DNA of 64,000 bases from JAGXSE01 sp040757295 (lineage in GTDB: Bacteria; Bacillota; PH28-bin88), in NCBI GenBank assembly GCA_040757295.1, contig JBFLXH010000001.1, forward strand, positions 1 through 64,000, written 5' to 3'. Within the stretch, counting starts at the first letter, position 1, and the number at the start of each line of letters is the position of its first letter. The notes beneath the pieces are model-generated. The model was not told the origin of the DNA. It saw only the letters and a program-made list of their open reading frames with translations, and made no database searches. Shown in pieces: positions 15,954-24,841 of this stretch. The position numbers and the translations under genes were made by a program.

Positions 15954-18900
15954 ACAAAGGGAACAACAAGACAACAACCGGTTCAACCGCCGGAGTTTTA
16001 TCAAAGGCAGCGCTGTTGCGGGCGGTGCGGCGGTACTGGCCACGGTGCTGGGCGGGCCGCAGGTTCCACAGTTGGGAAACCTCTGGCACGATGATCTCCG
16101 GGGCGGAGGCCAGGACTGGGGTGATTATGATGCCACCAGTGTCATTTACACCATGTGTGAGCAGTGCAACAGCCACTGCTCCCTGAAAGCGGTAATCAGG
16201 GAAAAACCCGCCGGCAGCGAAGGGCCGTACACCTGCCTGGTAGCCAAGCTTGCGGGCAACCCTTACAGTCCTTTAAACATGCAGCCCTTCGGCCAGATCC
16301 CTTATAACACACCGCCAGCTAAGGCTGCCCTTCCTTCCGGGGATGTGGCCGCTCAAGGCAGGGGGATGCGGGGCGGGCGCACCTGTCTTAAGGGTCAGGC
16401 GGGCATCCAGACGGCCTATGACGCCGCTCGTTTGCGGACTCCCCTTAAAAGAGTTGGACCCCGGGGTTCCGGCCAGTGGCAGAGCATTTCCTGGGAACAG
16501 GCCATCGGGGAAATTGTGGAAGGCAGCCTCGACCTGGGCACCCCGGGACTGAAATCGGCTTGGGCCTACGTGGAAGAGGGAAAGGTCATGGCCGACTGGG
16601 AAAAGGTGAAGTCCGGGGAGATGAGCCAGGCAGAATTCGACGGGCTATACCGGGATGTTTTGATTGACACCAGACATCCGGACCTTGGTCCCAAGGCCAA
16701 CCAGATAGTGGGACTGGGCGGGAACCGGCGCAACTTTTTCCAGAACCGCTTTTGGCCCAAATCCCTGGGCAGTGTGAACGCCTTCAATCATGGGGGGATC
16801 TGCGGCCAGAGCGGAGTGGTGGGTAATGCCCGTTCCTTTACCGCTCCCCGGCCCAAACAGCGGATGTTCGCCGATTTCCCGGGCGCCGAGTTTGTCATCG
16901 TCTGGGGTACCGACCCGCTGGTATCCAACCGGGGTCCCACCTGGCTGGCGCCCATGCTGACCAACGCCCTGGCACGGGGAATGAAGCTGGCGGTGGTGGA
17001 CCCGAGGCTTAGCAAGGTGGCGGAAAAGGCCCACATGTGGGTGCCCATCCAGCCTGGGACTGACGCCGCCCTGGCGTTGGGCATGGCCCGCTGGATCATC
17101 GAAAACCACCGGTATGACGAACGCTACCTGAAAAACCCCAACCAGCAAGCGGCGGAGCAGGACGGCGAACCCACCTGGAGTGATGCTACCCACCTGATTA
17201 ATGTGGACCAAAAGGCAATGCCTAAATTAAGGGCATCTGACCTGGGGTTGGGCAGTGACCAGCAGTTCGTGGTGCTGGAAAGCGGCAATCCGGCGCCCCA
17301 CGATGCAGCCATGGACGGGGACCTGGAAGTGGATACGGTGATCAACGGTATTCGCGTCAAGTCGGTGTTTACCCTGTTCAAGGAGCGGGTCATGGAAAAG
17401 ACCCTGGAGCAGTATGCAGAGCTTTGCCGCATCGATGTACAGCAGATTATCGACCTGGCCAGGGAGTTTACCTCCCACGGGAAAAAGGCCGCCATTACTT
17501 CCTACCGGGGACCGGCCATGCACGGCAACGGGTATTACAATGTCCGGGCCATCAACTGCCTGAACCACCTGATCGGCAACTACGATTGGAAAGGGGGTAG
17601 CATGACCGGGGGAGCGGCCTTTAGACCAGTTAAGGGCATCTATGACCTGGAGGCTGTCCCGGGAGGCCTGAATGCATGGGGTGTTCCCATCACCCGGGAA
17701 AAAGCGGTCTATGAAAAGACCTCCCTGTTTACCAGGGACGGTTATCCCGCCAGGCGTCCCTGGTATTCCTTCCCTGGCAACATGATCCAGGAAGTATTGC
17801 CCAGTGCTGCTGATGGTTATCCGTATCCCATCAAGGCCCTCTTTGTCCACCGCCACTCCCTTACCCTGTCGGTTCCCGCCGGCTGGCTGCAGGAGGAATT
17901 GCTGAAAAATACCCAGGTGGTACCCCTTTTGGTGGTGTTCGATGTGGTGATGAGCGAGACGGCCTCCTGTGCCGACTATGTGCTGCCTGACTTGACCTAC
18001 CTGGAAAGATGGGGGTTTGAAGACATCTTCCCCAACTTCCACCTGAAGGAAAGCCATTTCATGCAGCCGGTGACCAGGGTATACCCGGAGCCAAGGGCGG
18101 TGGAGGATGTGCTCATCGAAATCGGTAAGCGGATGGGTCTTCCAGGCGTGGGTGCCAACGCCTTCCCTGGCGGCAGTTCCTTAAACCGGGCAGAGGACTT
18201 TTATCTGAAGCTGGTGGCCAACATTGCCCATGACGGTCAACCGGTTCCCGATGCCGGTGAAGAGGAAATGCGCGTCTTTGTGGAAACCAGGCAGAAGGCC
18301 CTGGGTGAAACCTTTGACTTGAAGGCCTGGCAGCAGGCGGTCAAGCCGGAGGAATGGCGGAAAGTGGTCTATGTGTTAAACCGTGGGGGGCGCTTTGAAC
18401 CCCAGGGGAACGAATACCAGGGCGACTACCTGAAATACCGGCTGGCAGGCCAGGTCAACTTTTACGATGAGGGAGTGGCCAAGGGGAAAAATTCATACTC
18501 CGGGGAGTTCTTTGACGGTCTGCCCCGCATTGCCCCGGTTGCCTATTACAACGGCAAGCCCGTGGACAGTGACTACCCGTTGGCCCTGATTGACTGGAAG
18601 GCACGCCATCTGGGGACTCACCGCACCATCAGCTCTCCGTGGCTGCGGGAAATTGAGGCGGAAAACCTGCTGTGGATACACCCGGCGGATGCCCAGCCCA
18701 GAGGTATAAAGAACGGGGACCGGGTAAAGATCAAGTCCTCTATCTACGAGGTGGAAGGAGTGGCGCTGGTCACCCAGGGGATCAAGCCGGGGGTGGTGGG
18801 CAGCTGCTACAACTACGGCCACACTGCTTACGGCGCCCGGCCTCACACCGTGGACGGCAAGCCTGCCGCCGGCATTCCCCATTACGGCCATGTGGAATGG

Positions 18901-19065
18901 GCCGCCAAAAGCGATAACGCCGGTTATGCCGGTCCGCGGGATGCCGGGTTTGCCGCTAACCACCTGCAGATGGTAGACCCGGTACTCAAGAATTCCTGTG
19001 TCAACGACCCCATCGGGGGCTCGGCCTCCCAGTTCGACACCCGGGTGGAAGTAGTCAAGGCTTGA
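15946..19065 (+). CDS. TAT-exported molybdopterin oxidoreductase catalytic subunit (TtrA/SrdA/ArrA-like)
   Basis: A 1039-residue enzyme of the DMSO-reductase superfamily. A TAT signal is near residue 15 (NRRSFIKG then a hydrophobic run). The [4Fe-4S] ligands are C71, C74, C78 and C147, with an unusually long gap before the fourth. The probable Mo ligand is C286 in NHGGICGQSG, as in Psr/Phs/Ttr/Arr enzymes. Gene order B-C-A matches ttrBCA (tetrathionate) and srdBCA (selenate). The true oxidant (tetrathionate, thiosulfate, selenate or arsenate) cannot be decided from sequence. No TorD-like chaperone is in the window. ATG at 15946 follows AAAGGAG. Confidence 0.88.
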   Translation: MAKQREQQDNNRFNRRSFIKGSAVAGGAAVLATVLGGPQVPQLGNLWHDDLRGGGQDWGDYDATSVIYTMCEQCNSHCSLKAVIREKPAGSEGPYTCLVAKLAGNPYSPLNMQPFGQIPYNTPPAKAALPSGDVAAQGRGMRGGRTCLKGQAGIQTAYDAARLRTPLKRVGPRGSGQWQSISWEQAIGEIVEGSLDLGTPGLKSAWAYVEEGKVMADWEKVKSGEMSQAEFDGLYRDVLIDTRHPDLGPKANQIVGLGGNRRNFFQNRFWPKSLGSVNAFNHGGICGQSGVVGNARSFTAPRPKQRMFADFPGAEFVIVWGTDPLVSNRGPTWLAPMLTNALARGMKLAVVDPRLSKVAEKAHMWVPIQPGTDAALALGMARWIIENHRYDERYLKNPNQQAAEQDGEPTWSDATHLINVDQKAMPKLRASDLGLGSDQQFVVLESGNPAPHDAAMDGDLEVDTVINGIRVKSVFTLFKERVMEKTLEQYAELCRIDVQQIIDLAREFTSHGKKAAITSYRGPAMHGNGYYNVRAINCLNHLIGNYDWKGGSMTGGAAFRPVKGIYDLEAVPGGLNAWGVPITREKAVYEKTSLFTRDGYPARRPWYSFPGNMIQEVLPSAADGYPYPIKALFVHRHSLTLSVPAGWLQEELLKNTQVVPLLVVFDVVMSETASCADYVLPDLTYLERWGFEDIFPNFHLKESHFMQPVTRVYPEPRAVEDVLIEIGKRMGLPGVGANAFPGGSSLNRAEDFYLKLVANIAHDGQPVPDAGEEEMRVFVETRQKALGETFDLKAWQQAVKPEEWRKVVYVLNRGGRFEPQGNEYQGDYLKYRLAGQVNFYDEGVAKGKNSYSGEFFDGLPRIAPVAYYNGKPVDSDYPLALIDWKARHLGTHRTISSPWLREIEAENLLWIHPADAQPRGIKNGDRVKIKSSIYEVEGVALVTQGIKPGVVGSCYNYGHTAYGARPHTVDGKPAAGIPHYGHVEWAAKSDNAGYAGPRDAGFAANHLQMVDPVLKNSCVNDPIGGSASQFDTRVEVVKA

Positions 19066-19205
19066 ACAATTGGCATAAAGGCTATAGGCGCAACTTTTTC
19101 CATGTCTCTGAATTTGTAACGGATTTGCTTTTCCAGACTTGCCGACAAGCAGCAACCGTTTGCACTACATTTCCGTGTGCTGGAGGATTTCAAAAAAGGC
19201 TCCAA

Positions 19206-19241
19206 GGTTTGACGATGGTGTTGTTTCACCGTCGTCAAACC
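19206..19241. terminator. Long hairpin at the right end of the island
   Basis: 15-bp stem with one mismatch: left arm 19206-19220 (starts GGTTTGACGA), right arm 19227-19241, loop TTGTTT. It follows the molybdopterin enzyme by 140 bases and lies at the edge of the right porB repeat, so it could terminate transcription from both sides. The T run is short. Confidence 0.65.
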
Positions 19242-20151
19242 TTTCTCTCCGGGAGTGCGTTCTCGGAAACTCTGAGACCGCTGCATTAAAGCCTGGCCAA
19301 ATAGTTTGCCGCCTCTTCGGTAATGAATTCCTCATATGCGTAATAATCTTTTTCCGCTTCTCTGGCCACCTCAAGGGTTCTGTTTGGCGGAAACTTAAGA
19401 TTGGTGGGACAGGGGGTATAGATCTGGATATAGGTCGGTCCAATCTCGCGGGCAACAAGGATGGCGTTTCTCACGGCCCGGCCTACCTTCCGGGGACTGG
19501 CCACCGTAACCCGTACGGCGTATGCACAGCCAGACACCTTGGCCATTTCAAAAACGGGAATTTTAGGAAATTGCTTGCCGACCGGCGCCATGTTCAGAAC
19601 CTGGCCCTGTTTGCTCATGCCGCTTTCCTGACCGCCCGTGTTGCCATAAACTTCATTATCCACCATGATAGTGGTAACCTTTTCCCGCCGGAACCAGGAA
19701 TGGAGAGTTAAGTCCAGGCCGATATCGGCAATACCGCCGTCACCTACCAGAACCACCACATCTTTGTGCTGATCAGGATAGCGGATTCTTAGCATTCGTT
19801 TCAGCCCGGACGCCACGGCGTTTTGATTACCGAAGGCAGTGTTAGAATAGTTGACTGCCGTCTGCGTCAACCCGAAAAAGGAACACCCGGGTGTTCCGAT
19901 GATCACGGTATCGGCCGGAGACGGCAAAGATGCCGCCACTAGGCGGATGCCCAACGAGACGCCACATCCCGCACAATGAGGATGTTCTTCGATTATTTCT
20001 TTGAAAGTGCCTAGATCCTCAATGCCTTTTGGCTCAAAATAGGGTCCCCTTGCTACCAGATCCTGATATTCTTGTGGTAACAAATCTGCAAACTCCCTGA
20101 CAGGGGTGATTATTTTGGTCGACATAAGCCTACCTCCTTTAAACCCACTCT
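19237..20151. repeat. 915-bp direct repeat, right copy (contains porB)
   Basis: Partner of 7377-8291, same orientation, four differences seen. This copy lies in operon context directly after porA, so it is likely the ancestral location. Confidence 0.95.
19286..20125 (-). CDS. porB: 2-oxoacid:ferredoxin oxidoreductase beta subunit (operon copy)
   Basis: A 279-residue TPP-binding subunit with FeS cysteines in HPHCAGCGVSLG, GTPGCSFFG and IYTPCPTN and the TPP/Mg loop VVLVGDGGIADIG. It oxidatively decarboxylates a 2-oxoacid together with the alpha subunit, passing electrons to ferredoxin. It follows the alpha gene (20196-21359) by 70 bases as the last gene of the operon. ATG at 20125 follows AAAGGAGG; an upstream in-frame ATG at 20164 has no such site. 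It differs from the beta gene at 22264 across its whole length, so the operon has two distinct alpha/beta pairs. Confidence 0.93.
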   Translation of the reverse strand: MSTKIITPVREFADLLPQEYQDLVARGPYFEPKGIEDLGTFKEIIEEHPHCAGCGVSLGIRLVAASLPSPADTVIIGTPGCSFFGLTQTAVNYSNTAFGNQNAVASGLKRMLRIRYPDQHKDVVVLVGDGGIADIGLDLTLHSWFRREKVTTIMVDNEVYGNTGGQESGMSKQGQVLNMAPVGKQFPKIPVFEMAKVSGCAYAVRVTVASPRKVGRAVRNAILVAREIGPTYIQIYTPCPTNLKFPPNRTLEVAREAEKDYYAYEEFITEEAANYLARL

Positions 20152-20195
20152 GGTCCGGCGGCAAAACCTTCTCAACATCAGTCTTATGGCGTGCT

Positions 20196-21359
20196 TCAGC
20201 TTACTCCGGCGCGGGCTTTCAGGGCATTCTTCACGGTGTTTACGATTAATTCCTTGGGCATGGTCATGCCGCCGAAAACTCGTGGTCCGGCCACCACACG
20301 GCTGTTATGATTTAATGCCGCCTTAATTTCGCGGGCCAACCAGCCTCCGGCGTTGAATTCCGGCACCACAATCAAATGGGCGTTGACCGTGGAAGCCACA
20401 ATTTCTTCCTCGGGGAAAGGCCGGATGGATTTGATCTTTATCAGCCCGGCATCAATGCCTTCTTGGCGCAATTCTCTCAAGGCTTCCCGGCTTTGGGAGA
20501 CAGCCGTTCCGGAAGCGGCAATAAACACTTTGGCATGCGGGTTTTCCACTTCCAGAAGCCCCCCCATATAGCGGACAATATGCTTGCGGGCCCGTTGCGC
20601 CGCCGCCATGACTTCCTGGTGCCAGCTGGCATTGGCGGCATAACTGATGAAATTACTCTTGATTAACAGGGGGTCACGTACTATTCGCATAGGGGGAGTT
20701 TCCATGTCAAAGGCAGGTACCGGAGCATGCTGCGGGTTATAGGGGGGTAGTTTCAGATCCCCGGCCGGCAGCATTACCTTATCCCGGGTATGAGTCACGA
20801 AAAAACCGTCGACAAAAACTCCCACCGGCAGGTGGACATCAGGCTTCTCGGCAATTATGTACGCTTTCAGGATCATATCGTAAAAATCCTGAGCATTTTC
20901 CGCGTGAAACATCATCATCCCGGTGTCCAACAGCATAGCCATTTCAATGTTTTCCGGCTGGATGGAAGGAGGCAGGGAAACACCCCTGCACATGAAAGCA
21001 CAAACGATGGGCTGGCGGGCACCGGCCCAAACCGGGAACATCTCCATAGCACGCAGGGTGCCAGGGCCGCTGGTGGCAGTGAAGACACGCCCGCCACCCA
21101 AAGAAGCGCCGTGGATGGCAGCCATAACGGCAAATTCATTTTCCGCCCGGTAATAGTCTTTTAAATAACCCTGGGCGTATAGATCGCCCACCAGATGCAT
21201 GCTTTCACTTTGCGGGGTGATGGGATAAGCTATAGCCATGTCCACATTCGCCCTTTTGATGGCTTCAGCCACCGCCTCACTACCGGTTATAAAAACCTCC
21301 TCCCTGGGAGCGACGAAAAACAGATGCTCCGGGGAAACCACAGTTTGTTCCCTGACCAC
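20196..21359 (-). CDS. porA: 2-oxoacid:ferredoxin oxidoreductase alpha subunit, pair 1
   Basis: A 387-residue subunit of the PorA family. The TPP-pyrimidine side is recognised from IAYPITPQSESMHL and the catalytic glutamate region YYRAENEFAVM (about residues 60-70). TATSGPGTLRAME and a C-terminal transketolase-like domain (about 250-370) follow. Start codon GTG at 21359 has GGAGG about 13 bases upstream. It is about half identical, by eye, to the second alpha subunit at 23118-24260, sharing the same motifs. Together with porB it forms one catalytic pair; the 2-oxoacid cannot be named. Confidence 0.9.
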   Translation of the reverse strand: MVREQTVVSPEHLFFVAPREEVFITGSEAVAEAIKRANVDMAIAYPITPQSESMHLVGDLYAQGYLKDYYRAENEFAVMAAIHGASLGGGRVFTATSGPGTLRAMEMFPVWAGARQPIVCAFMCRGVSLPPSIQPENIEMAMLLDTGMMMFHAENAQDFYDMILKAYIIAEKPDVHLPVGVFVDGFFVTHTRDKVMLPAGDLKLPPYNPQHAPVPAFDMETPPMRIVRDPLLIKSNFISYAANASWHQEVMAAAQRARKHIVRYMGGLLEVENPHAKVFIAASGTAVSQSREALRELRQEGIDAGLIKIKSIRPFPEEEIVASTVNAHLIVVPEFNAGGWLAREIKAALNHNSRVVAGPRVFGGMTMPKELIVNTVKNALKARAGVS

Positions 21360-21380
21360 TTCTGGTTCAAACCTCCTCTC

Positions 21381-21575
21381 CTAGACACTGACAACAGCCA
21401 GCGCCTCCTTGGGACAAGCGGCGGCACACAACCCGCATCCTTTACAGCGGTTTTCGTTTACCGCCACTTTTTTGACCTCTTTATAAAACGTAAAAACATT
21501 TGGATCCGGGCAGGTAAGGATACAGAGTTTACACCCGGTGCATTTTTCCGTATCAACTTTGGCCACGGCATACAT
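21381..21575 (-). CDS. porD: 2x[4Fe-4S] ferredoxin subunit of the oxidoreductase (delta)
   Basis: A 64-residue ferredoxin with two full cluster motifs, CTGCKLCILTCPDP and CKGCGLCAAACP. It is the size and position of the delta subunit of four-subunit POR/VOR enzymes and would take electrons from the beta-subunit cluster. It lies between the gamma subunit and alpha 1, so it can serve both pairs. Confidence 0.88.
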   Translation of the reverse strand: MYAVAKVDTEKCTGCKLCILTCPDPNVFTFYKEVKKVAVNENRCKGCGLCAAACPKEALAVVSV

Positions 21576-21595
21576 AAGTTGTTTTTCCCCTTTCC

Positions 21596-22264
21596 TTAGT
21601 TAATGAGGTACTCCTGGACTGAAGAGCGGGATTTTTCAATGACTTCAACATTTTTCTCGATTAACTGGCTTAGTTTTGCAAACTTGCTCTTCAAGACATC
21701 ATCAAGAGCGGCCGTGGTTCCGGAAGCCACGAATTTACCGCCACCGAAACGCTCCGCCATAGACTCTTTAATCGATTCCATGGAGACCAGGTCAGTAACT
21801 CCCAACAGCCCGCCGAGCATGGCCAGGTTGGTGGACAGTTCCGTGCCAGCCACCTCAACGGCTATCTGTGAGGCAGGAACATAAAATATCCGGGCCTTTA
21901 AGTCGGCCAGCCTGGCCAGTTCTTCATCGCCCAATTCAAGAGGCTTTTCTGAATTAATAATCAGCAAACCCTCCGGTTGCAGGCCGTCAAAGAAAGGCAT
22001 GGTATAACACTTCCCCAGAGTAATTACGTGCGGATGATAGATCATGATGATATTTGGGTCGAGTACTTCACCCCGTTCAAAAATCCTTTCTGAAGAAATG
22101 CGCACGTAGCTCTCGGCCGGGGCCAGCCGTTTTTCAGCGCCAAAAAAGGGATTTACCGTGCTGTCCAAACCTTCCCGGGTAGCAGCAGCCCCCAGAATAT
22201 GGGCGGCGGTAACCACACCCTGGCCTCCTAATCCCGACATCCGGATGAAGGTTTTTTTGAACAT
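21596..22264 (-). CDS. porG: 2-oxoacid:ferredoxin oxidoreductase gamma subunit
   Basis: A 222-residue subunit with the family's N-terminal motif MSGLGGQGVVTAAHILG, which in PorG/VorC binds coenzyme A or stabilises the core. ATG at 22264 overlaps the preceding beta stop, so the genes are translationally coupled. The C-terminus carries an extra tail of about 30 residues (FAKLSQLIEKNVEVIEKS) with coiled-coil character. There is only one gamma gene for two alpha/beta pairs. Confidence 0.88.
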   Translation of the reverse strand: MFKKTFIRMSGLGGQGVVTAAHILGAAATREGLDSTVNPFFGAEKRLAPAESYVRISSERIFERGEVLDPNIIMIYHPHVITLGKCYTMPFFDGLQPEGLLIINSEKPLELGDEELARLADLKARIFYVPASQIAVEVAGTELSTNLAMLGGLLGVTDLVSMESIKESMAERFGGGKFVASGTTAALDDVLKSKFAKLSQLIEKNVEVIEKSRSSVQEYLIN

Positions 22265-23130
22265 TATTTCTTCACCTCCTCAATTTGTGCGAGCCATTCC
22301 TGGGCTTCCGGGGAAATGTATTCCTTAATACTGAAAGTCCCGTCCTTTTCCCTTTGTTTGATTCTGGCTATGGTTTCATGGGGTTTAAACTTATAATTGG
22401 TGGGGCACGGGGAGAAAACCTGAATATAGGTGGGCCCGATCTCCCTGGCCAACAGGATGGCCCGTCTGACGGCCTTTTCTAGACGCTTGGGGTGGGCCGG
22501 GGAAACGGCTGCCGCATAAGCGCAACCTGCCTCTCGGGCAATCTCCGGCAAGGAGATTTTGGGAAACTTCTTACCTGTCGGCGCCATATTGAGTATGGTG
22601 CCCTGGGGCGACATTCCACTCTCCTGGCCTCCGGTGTTGGCATAAGCCTCGTTATCCAGCATGATGGTCGTTATATTTTCTCTTCTGAACCAGGACTGCA
22701 TTACCATGTCAAGGCCGATATCCGCAGTGGCGCCGTCGCCGGCAATTACAACCACATCTTTGATTTTGTCAGGGAACCGGAGCTTAAGCGCCCGCTTTAA
22801 ACCGGAGGCCAACGCATTCTGGTTGCCGAAAAGAGAATGGATATTATGGAGGGCTACCTGGGGGAAGGCGATGGAGCTGCACCCGGTGGAGCCGACTATA
22901 ATCGTGTCCTCAGGTTTGGGCAGTGAGGCCAGGATCATGCGCAAGGAAAGGGCCAATCCGCAACCGGCACAAAGAGGGTGTTCTTCAATCAATTCCTTAA
23001 AAGTACCCAGGTCAGAAACACCAAATCCTTTTTCATATGGCCCATGTTCCACCAATTCCCGGTATTCAGCAGGCATTATGTCTTCAAAACCTGGGGAAAT
23101 CTTGAACAGACTTTTATTCACCTGGAACAC
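22264..23130 (-). CDS. 2-oxoacid:ferredoxin oxidoreductase beta subunit, pair 2
   Basis: A 288-residue TPP-dependent subunit homologous to the porB at 19286 but clearly diverged. Cysteines in HPLCAGCGLALSL, GSTGCSSIAF and FSPCPTNYKF can hold the [4Fe-4S] cluster, and VVVIAGDGATADIG binds TPP/Mg. It overlaps the alpha 2 gene by 13 bases and the gamma gene by one. It has a longer C-terminal tail than pair 1 (about 30 residues, KQREKDGTFSIKEYI). The pair probably acts on a different 2-oxoacid than pair 1. Confidence 0.9.
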   Translation of the reverse strand: MFQVNKSLFKISPGFEDIMPAEYRELVEHGPYEKGFGVSDLGTFKELIEEHPLCAGCGLALSLRMILASLPKPEDTIIVGSTGCSSIAFPQVALHNIHSLFGNQNALASGLKRALKLRFPDKIKDVVVIAGDGATADIGLDMVMQSWFRRENITTIMLDNEAYANTGGQESGMSPQGTILNMAPTGKKFPKISLPEIAREAGCAYAAAVSPAHPKRLEKAVRRAILLAREIGPTYIQVFSPCPTNYKFKPHETIARIKQREKDGTFSIKEYISPEAQEWLAQIEEVKK

Positions 23131-24260
23131 CTCCGGATTTCAGCTAAAATCAAATCGGGCGGCATAGTCATCCCGCCAAATACCCTAGGACCTCCTATCA
23201 CTTTGCCGGTATCCTCCATCACCGATTTGATTTCCTGGCACAACCAGCCTACCCTGTTAAATTCGGGAACAATTACGGCCGTGGCATTGCGGGTGAGTTT
23301 CCTGATCTCCTCTCCGGGGAATGGACGAAGACACTTAATCTTAATCAGCCCTGCATCCAGGCCTTCCCGGCGAGCCATCCCGATGGCTTCCCTGCTCTGG
23401 GAAACTGCGGTTCCGGAAGCGACAATCAGGATATCCGCATCTTCGTTTTCCACCTCCACCAGTCCACCGAGATATTTAACCACATAATTGCGGGCTCTTT
23501 CCGCAGCGGCCATGATTTCCTGCTGCCATGAGGCATGGGTGGCATAACTGATGAAGTTACTTTTCATTACAAAGGGATCCCGCATCTGCCTGACCGGCAC
23601 ATTCTCCATATCCATGACCGGAACCGGGGCGCAGTAGGGGTTATAGGGAGGCAGTTTGATGTCCTCCGCCGCGATCTCCACAGTGTCTCTGGTATGTGTC
23701 ACGAAAAAACCGTCGGTAAATACCCCTACCGGGATATGCACATCAGTTTTTTCGGCAATAACAAAGGCTTTAAGGATCATATCATACAGATCCTGGGCCG
23801 TTTCCGCGTGGAACATCATGATCCCGGTATTTAGCATAAAGGCCATCTCGATGGTATCCGGCTGGATGGACAGGGGAGAGTTCACCCCTCTGGTCATAAA
23901 GGCGCAGACTATGGGCAGCCTGGCTCCGGCCCAGGTGGGAAACGCTTCAAAAGCTCGCAATGTGCCCGGACCCCCGGTGGCGGTAAACACCCGGACTCCG
24001 CCCATGGAGGCGCCGGCCACAGCGGACATTACGGCGAACTCATTTTCCCCTCGGAAATATTCCCGCAAATACCCCTCCGCGTATAAGTCCCCGACTAAAT
24101 GCATGCTTTCTGATTGCGGGGTAATGGGGTAAGAAATGGCCATATCCACATTGGCCCTTTTAATGGCTTCCCGCACGGCTTCACTGCCCGTCATAAACCT
24201 TTTTTCTCTTGGCGCTTCGAAAAAGAGGTACTCAGGTGTTACCACTCTTTGGTCAATCAC
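23118..24260 (-). CDS. 2-oxoacid:ferredoxin oxidoreductase alpha subunit, pair 2
   Basis: A 380-residue PorA-family subunit with ISYPITPQSESMHL, the Glu-bearing segment YFRGENEFAVM and TATGGPGTLRAFE. It overlaps both neighbours (4 bases with the upstream CdhB-like gene, 13 with beta 2). It is homologous to the alpha at 20196 throughout, pointing to duplication of an alpha-beta unit before the two pairs diverged. Confidence 0.9.
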   Translation of the reverse strand: MIDQRVVTPEYLFFEAPREKRFMTGSEAVREAIKRANVDMAISYPITPQSESMHLVGDLYAEGYLREYFRGENEFAVMSAVAGASMGGVRVFTATGGPGTLRAFEAFPTWAGARLPIVCAFMTRGVNSPLSIQPDTIEMAFMLNTGIMMFHAETAQDLYDMILKAFVIAEKTDVHIPVGVFTDGFFVTHTRDTVEIAAEDIKLPPYNPYCAPVPVMDMENVPVRQMRDPFVMKSNFISYATHASWQQEIMAAAERARNYVVKYLGGLVEVENEDADILIVASGTAVSQSREAIGMARREGLDAGLIKIKCLRPFPGEEIRKLTRNATAVIVPEFNRVGWLCQEIKSVMEDTGKVIGGPRVFGGMTMPPDLILAEIRRCSR

Positions 24261-24841
24261 TTAAGGCCCTCCTTCTTCATTTCCTTGACCATCTCCGTAA
24301 CTTTCTTTATTTTCGGCAGATCAACATCCCGCAGAGAGATCATGGCATCCTCATGCCCCATTTCCCCGCACAGGGCAATGGTATAACAGTCAGTGCCTCC
24401 TCTGATAATTTTGAGGGCCACATTGGCATAATGACAGTGGACACCGATGAAAACGCAGGTGTCTATCTTGTTGTGCCAGATGGTTAGATTGGGATGGTTA
24501 GGGTTGATCTCGATGGCGGGATTAATCATGGGATATTTAGGCCGGTAATCCGGCATGGGGATGACCTTTGCGCCCGCCGCTTCTGCTAAATCCTTTACGG
24601 CTTTAGCTTTTTCTGCCACTCCTTCTTTCCATGCCCAAAGCAGCAAAGGCCCGGGGAAAAAGACAGGGTTTTTGGCTGTCAGGAGTTTTTCGGCGATCTT
24701 GCGCATGGCCTCTTTTTCCGGGACTATCTTTCCCTCCACCAGGGCTTCCCCCTCCTCCGGCAGCGCCACACCCATGGAAGCAGCCGCCGGCGGCAGGTAG
24801 CCTTCGGGTCCGGCCAGAACCCTGTACTCAGTTACTGACAT
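24257..24841 (-). CDS. CO dehydrogenase/acetyl-CoA synthase epsilon (CdhB)-like protein
   Basis: A 194-residue protein resembling PF02552, the 'CO dehydrogenase beta subunit/acetyl-CoA synthase epsilon subunit' family, seen from GPLLLWAWKEGV, PMPDYRPKYP and IWHNKIDTCVFIGVHCHYAN. In archaea this small DHS-fold subunit helps electron transfer in CODH/ACS. Here it heads an operon of 2-oxoacid oxidoreductase subunits with no CODH genes in the window, so it may be a structural or electron-transfer partner of these enzymes. ATG at 24841 is preferred over 24847 because GGAGGG then sits 7 bases upstream. Confidence 0.75.
   Translation of the reverse strand: MSVTEYRVLAGPEGYLPPAAASMGVALPEEGEALVEGKIVPEKEAMRKIAEKLLTAKNPVFFPGPLLLWAWKEGVAEKAKAVKDLAEAAGAKVIPMPDYRPKYPMINPAIEINPNHPNLTIWHNKIDTCVFIGVHCHYANVALKIIRGGTDCYTIALCGEMGHEDAMISLRDVDLPKIKKVTEMVKEMKKEGLK

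Larger units (their letters stand above)
8292..19236. mobile_element. Putative acquired island bracketed by porB direct repeats
   Basis: About 10.9 kb lies between the two 915-bp porB copies. Its coding part (9.2-19.1 kb) is visibly richer in G+C than the flanks. It contains one functional unit: a binding protein, sensor kinase, sigma54 regulator and molybdopterin oxidoreductase. No transposase, integrase or tRNA end was found. The geometry (complete gene repeated at both ends, unrelated outer sequence on the left) fits integration of a circle by one homologous crossover, or a duplication followed by insertion. This is an inference from the layout. Confidence 0.6.

Noticed and set aside
18493..19155. 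Minus-strand open frame of 220 codons under the molybdopterin enzyme
   Set aside because: Same reason: it is a shadow of the catalytic gene without domain features or a ribosome site.
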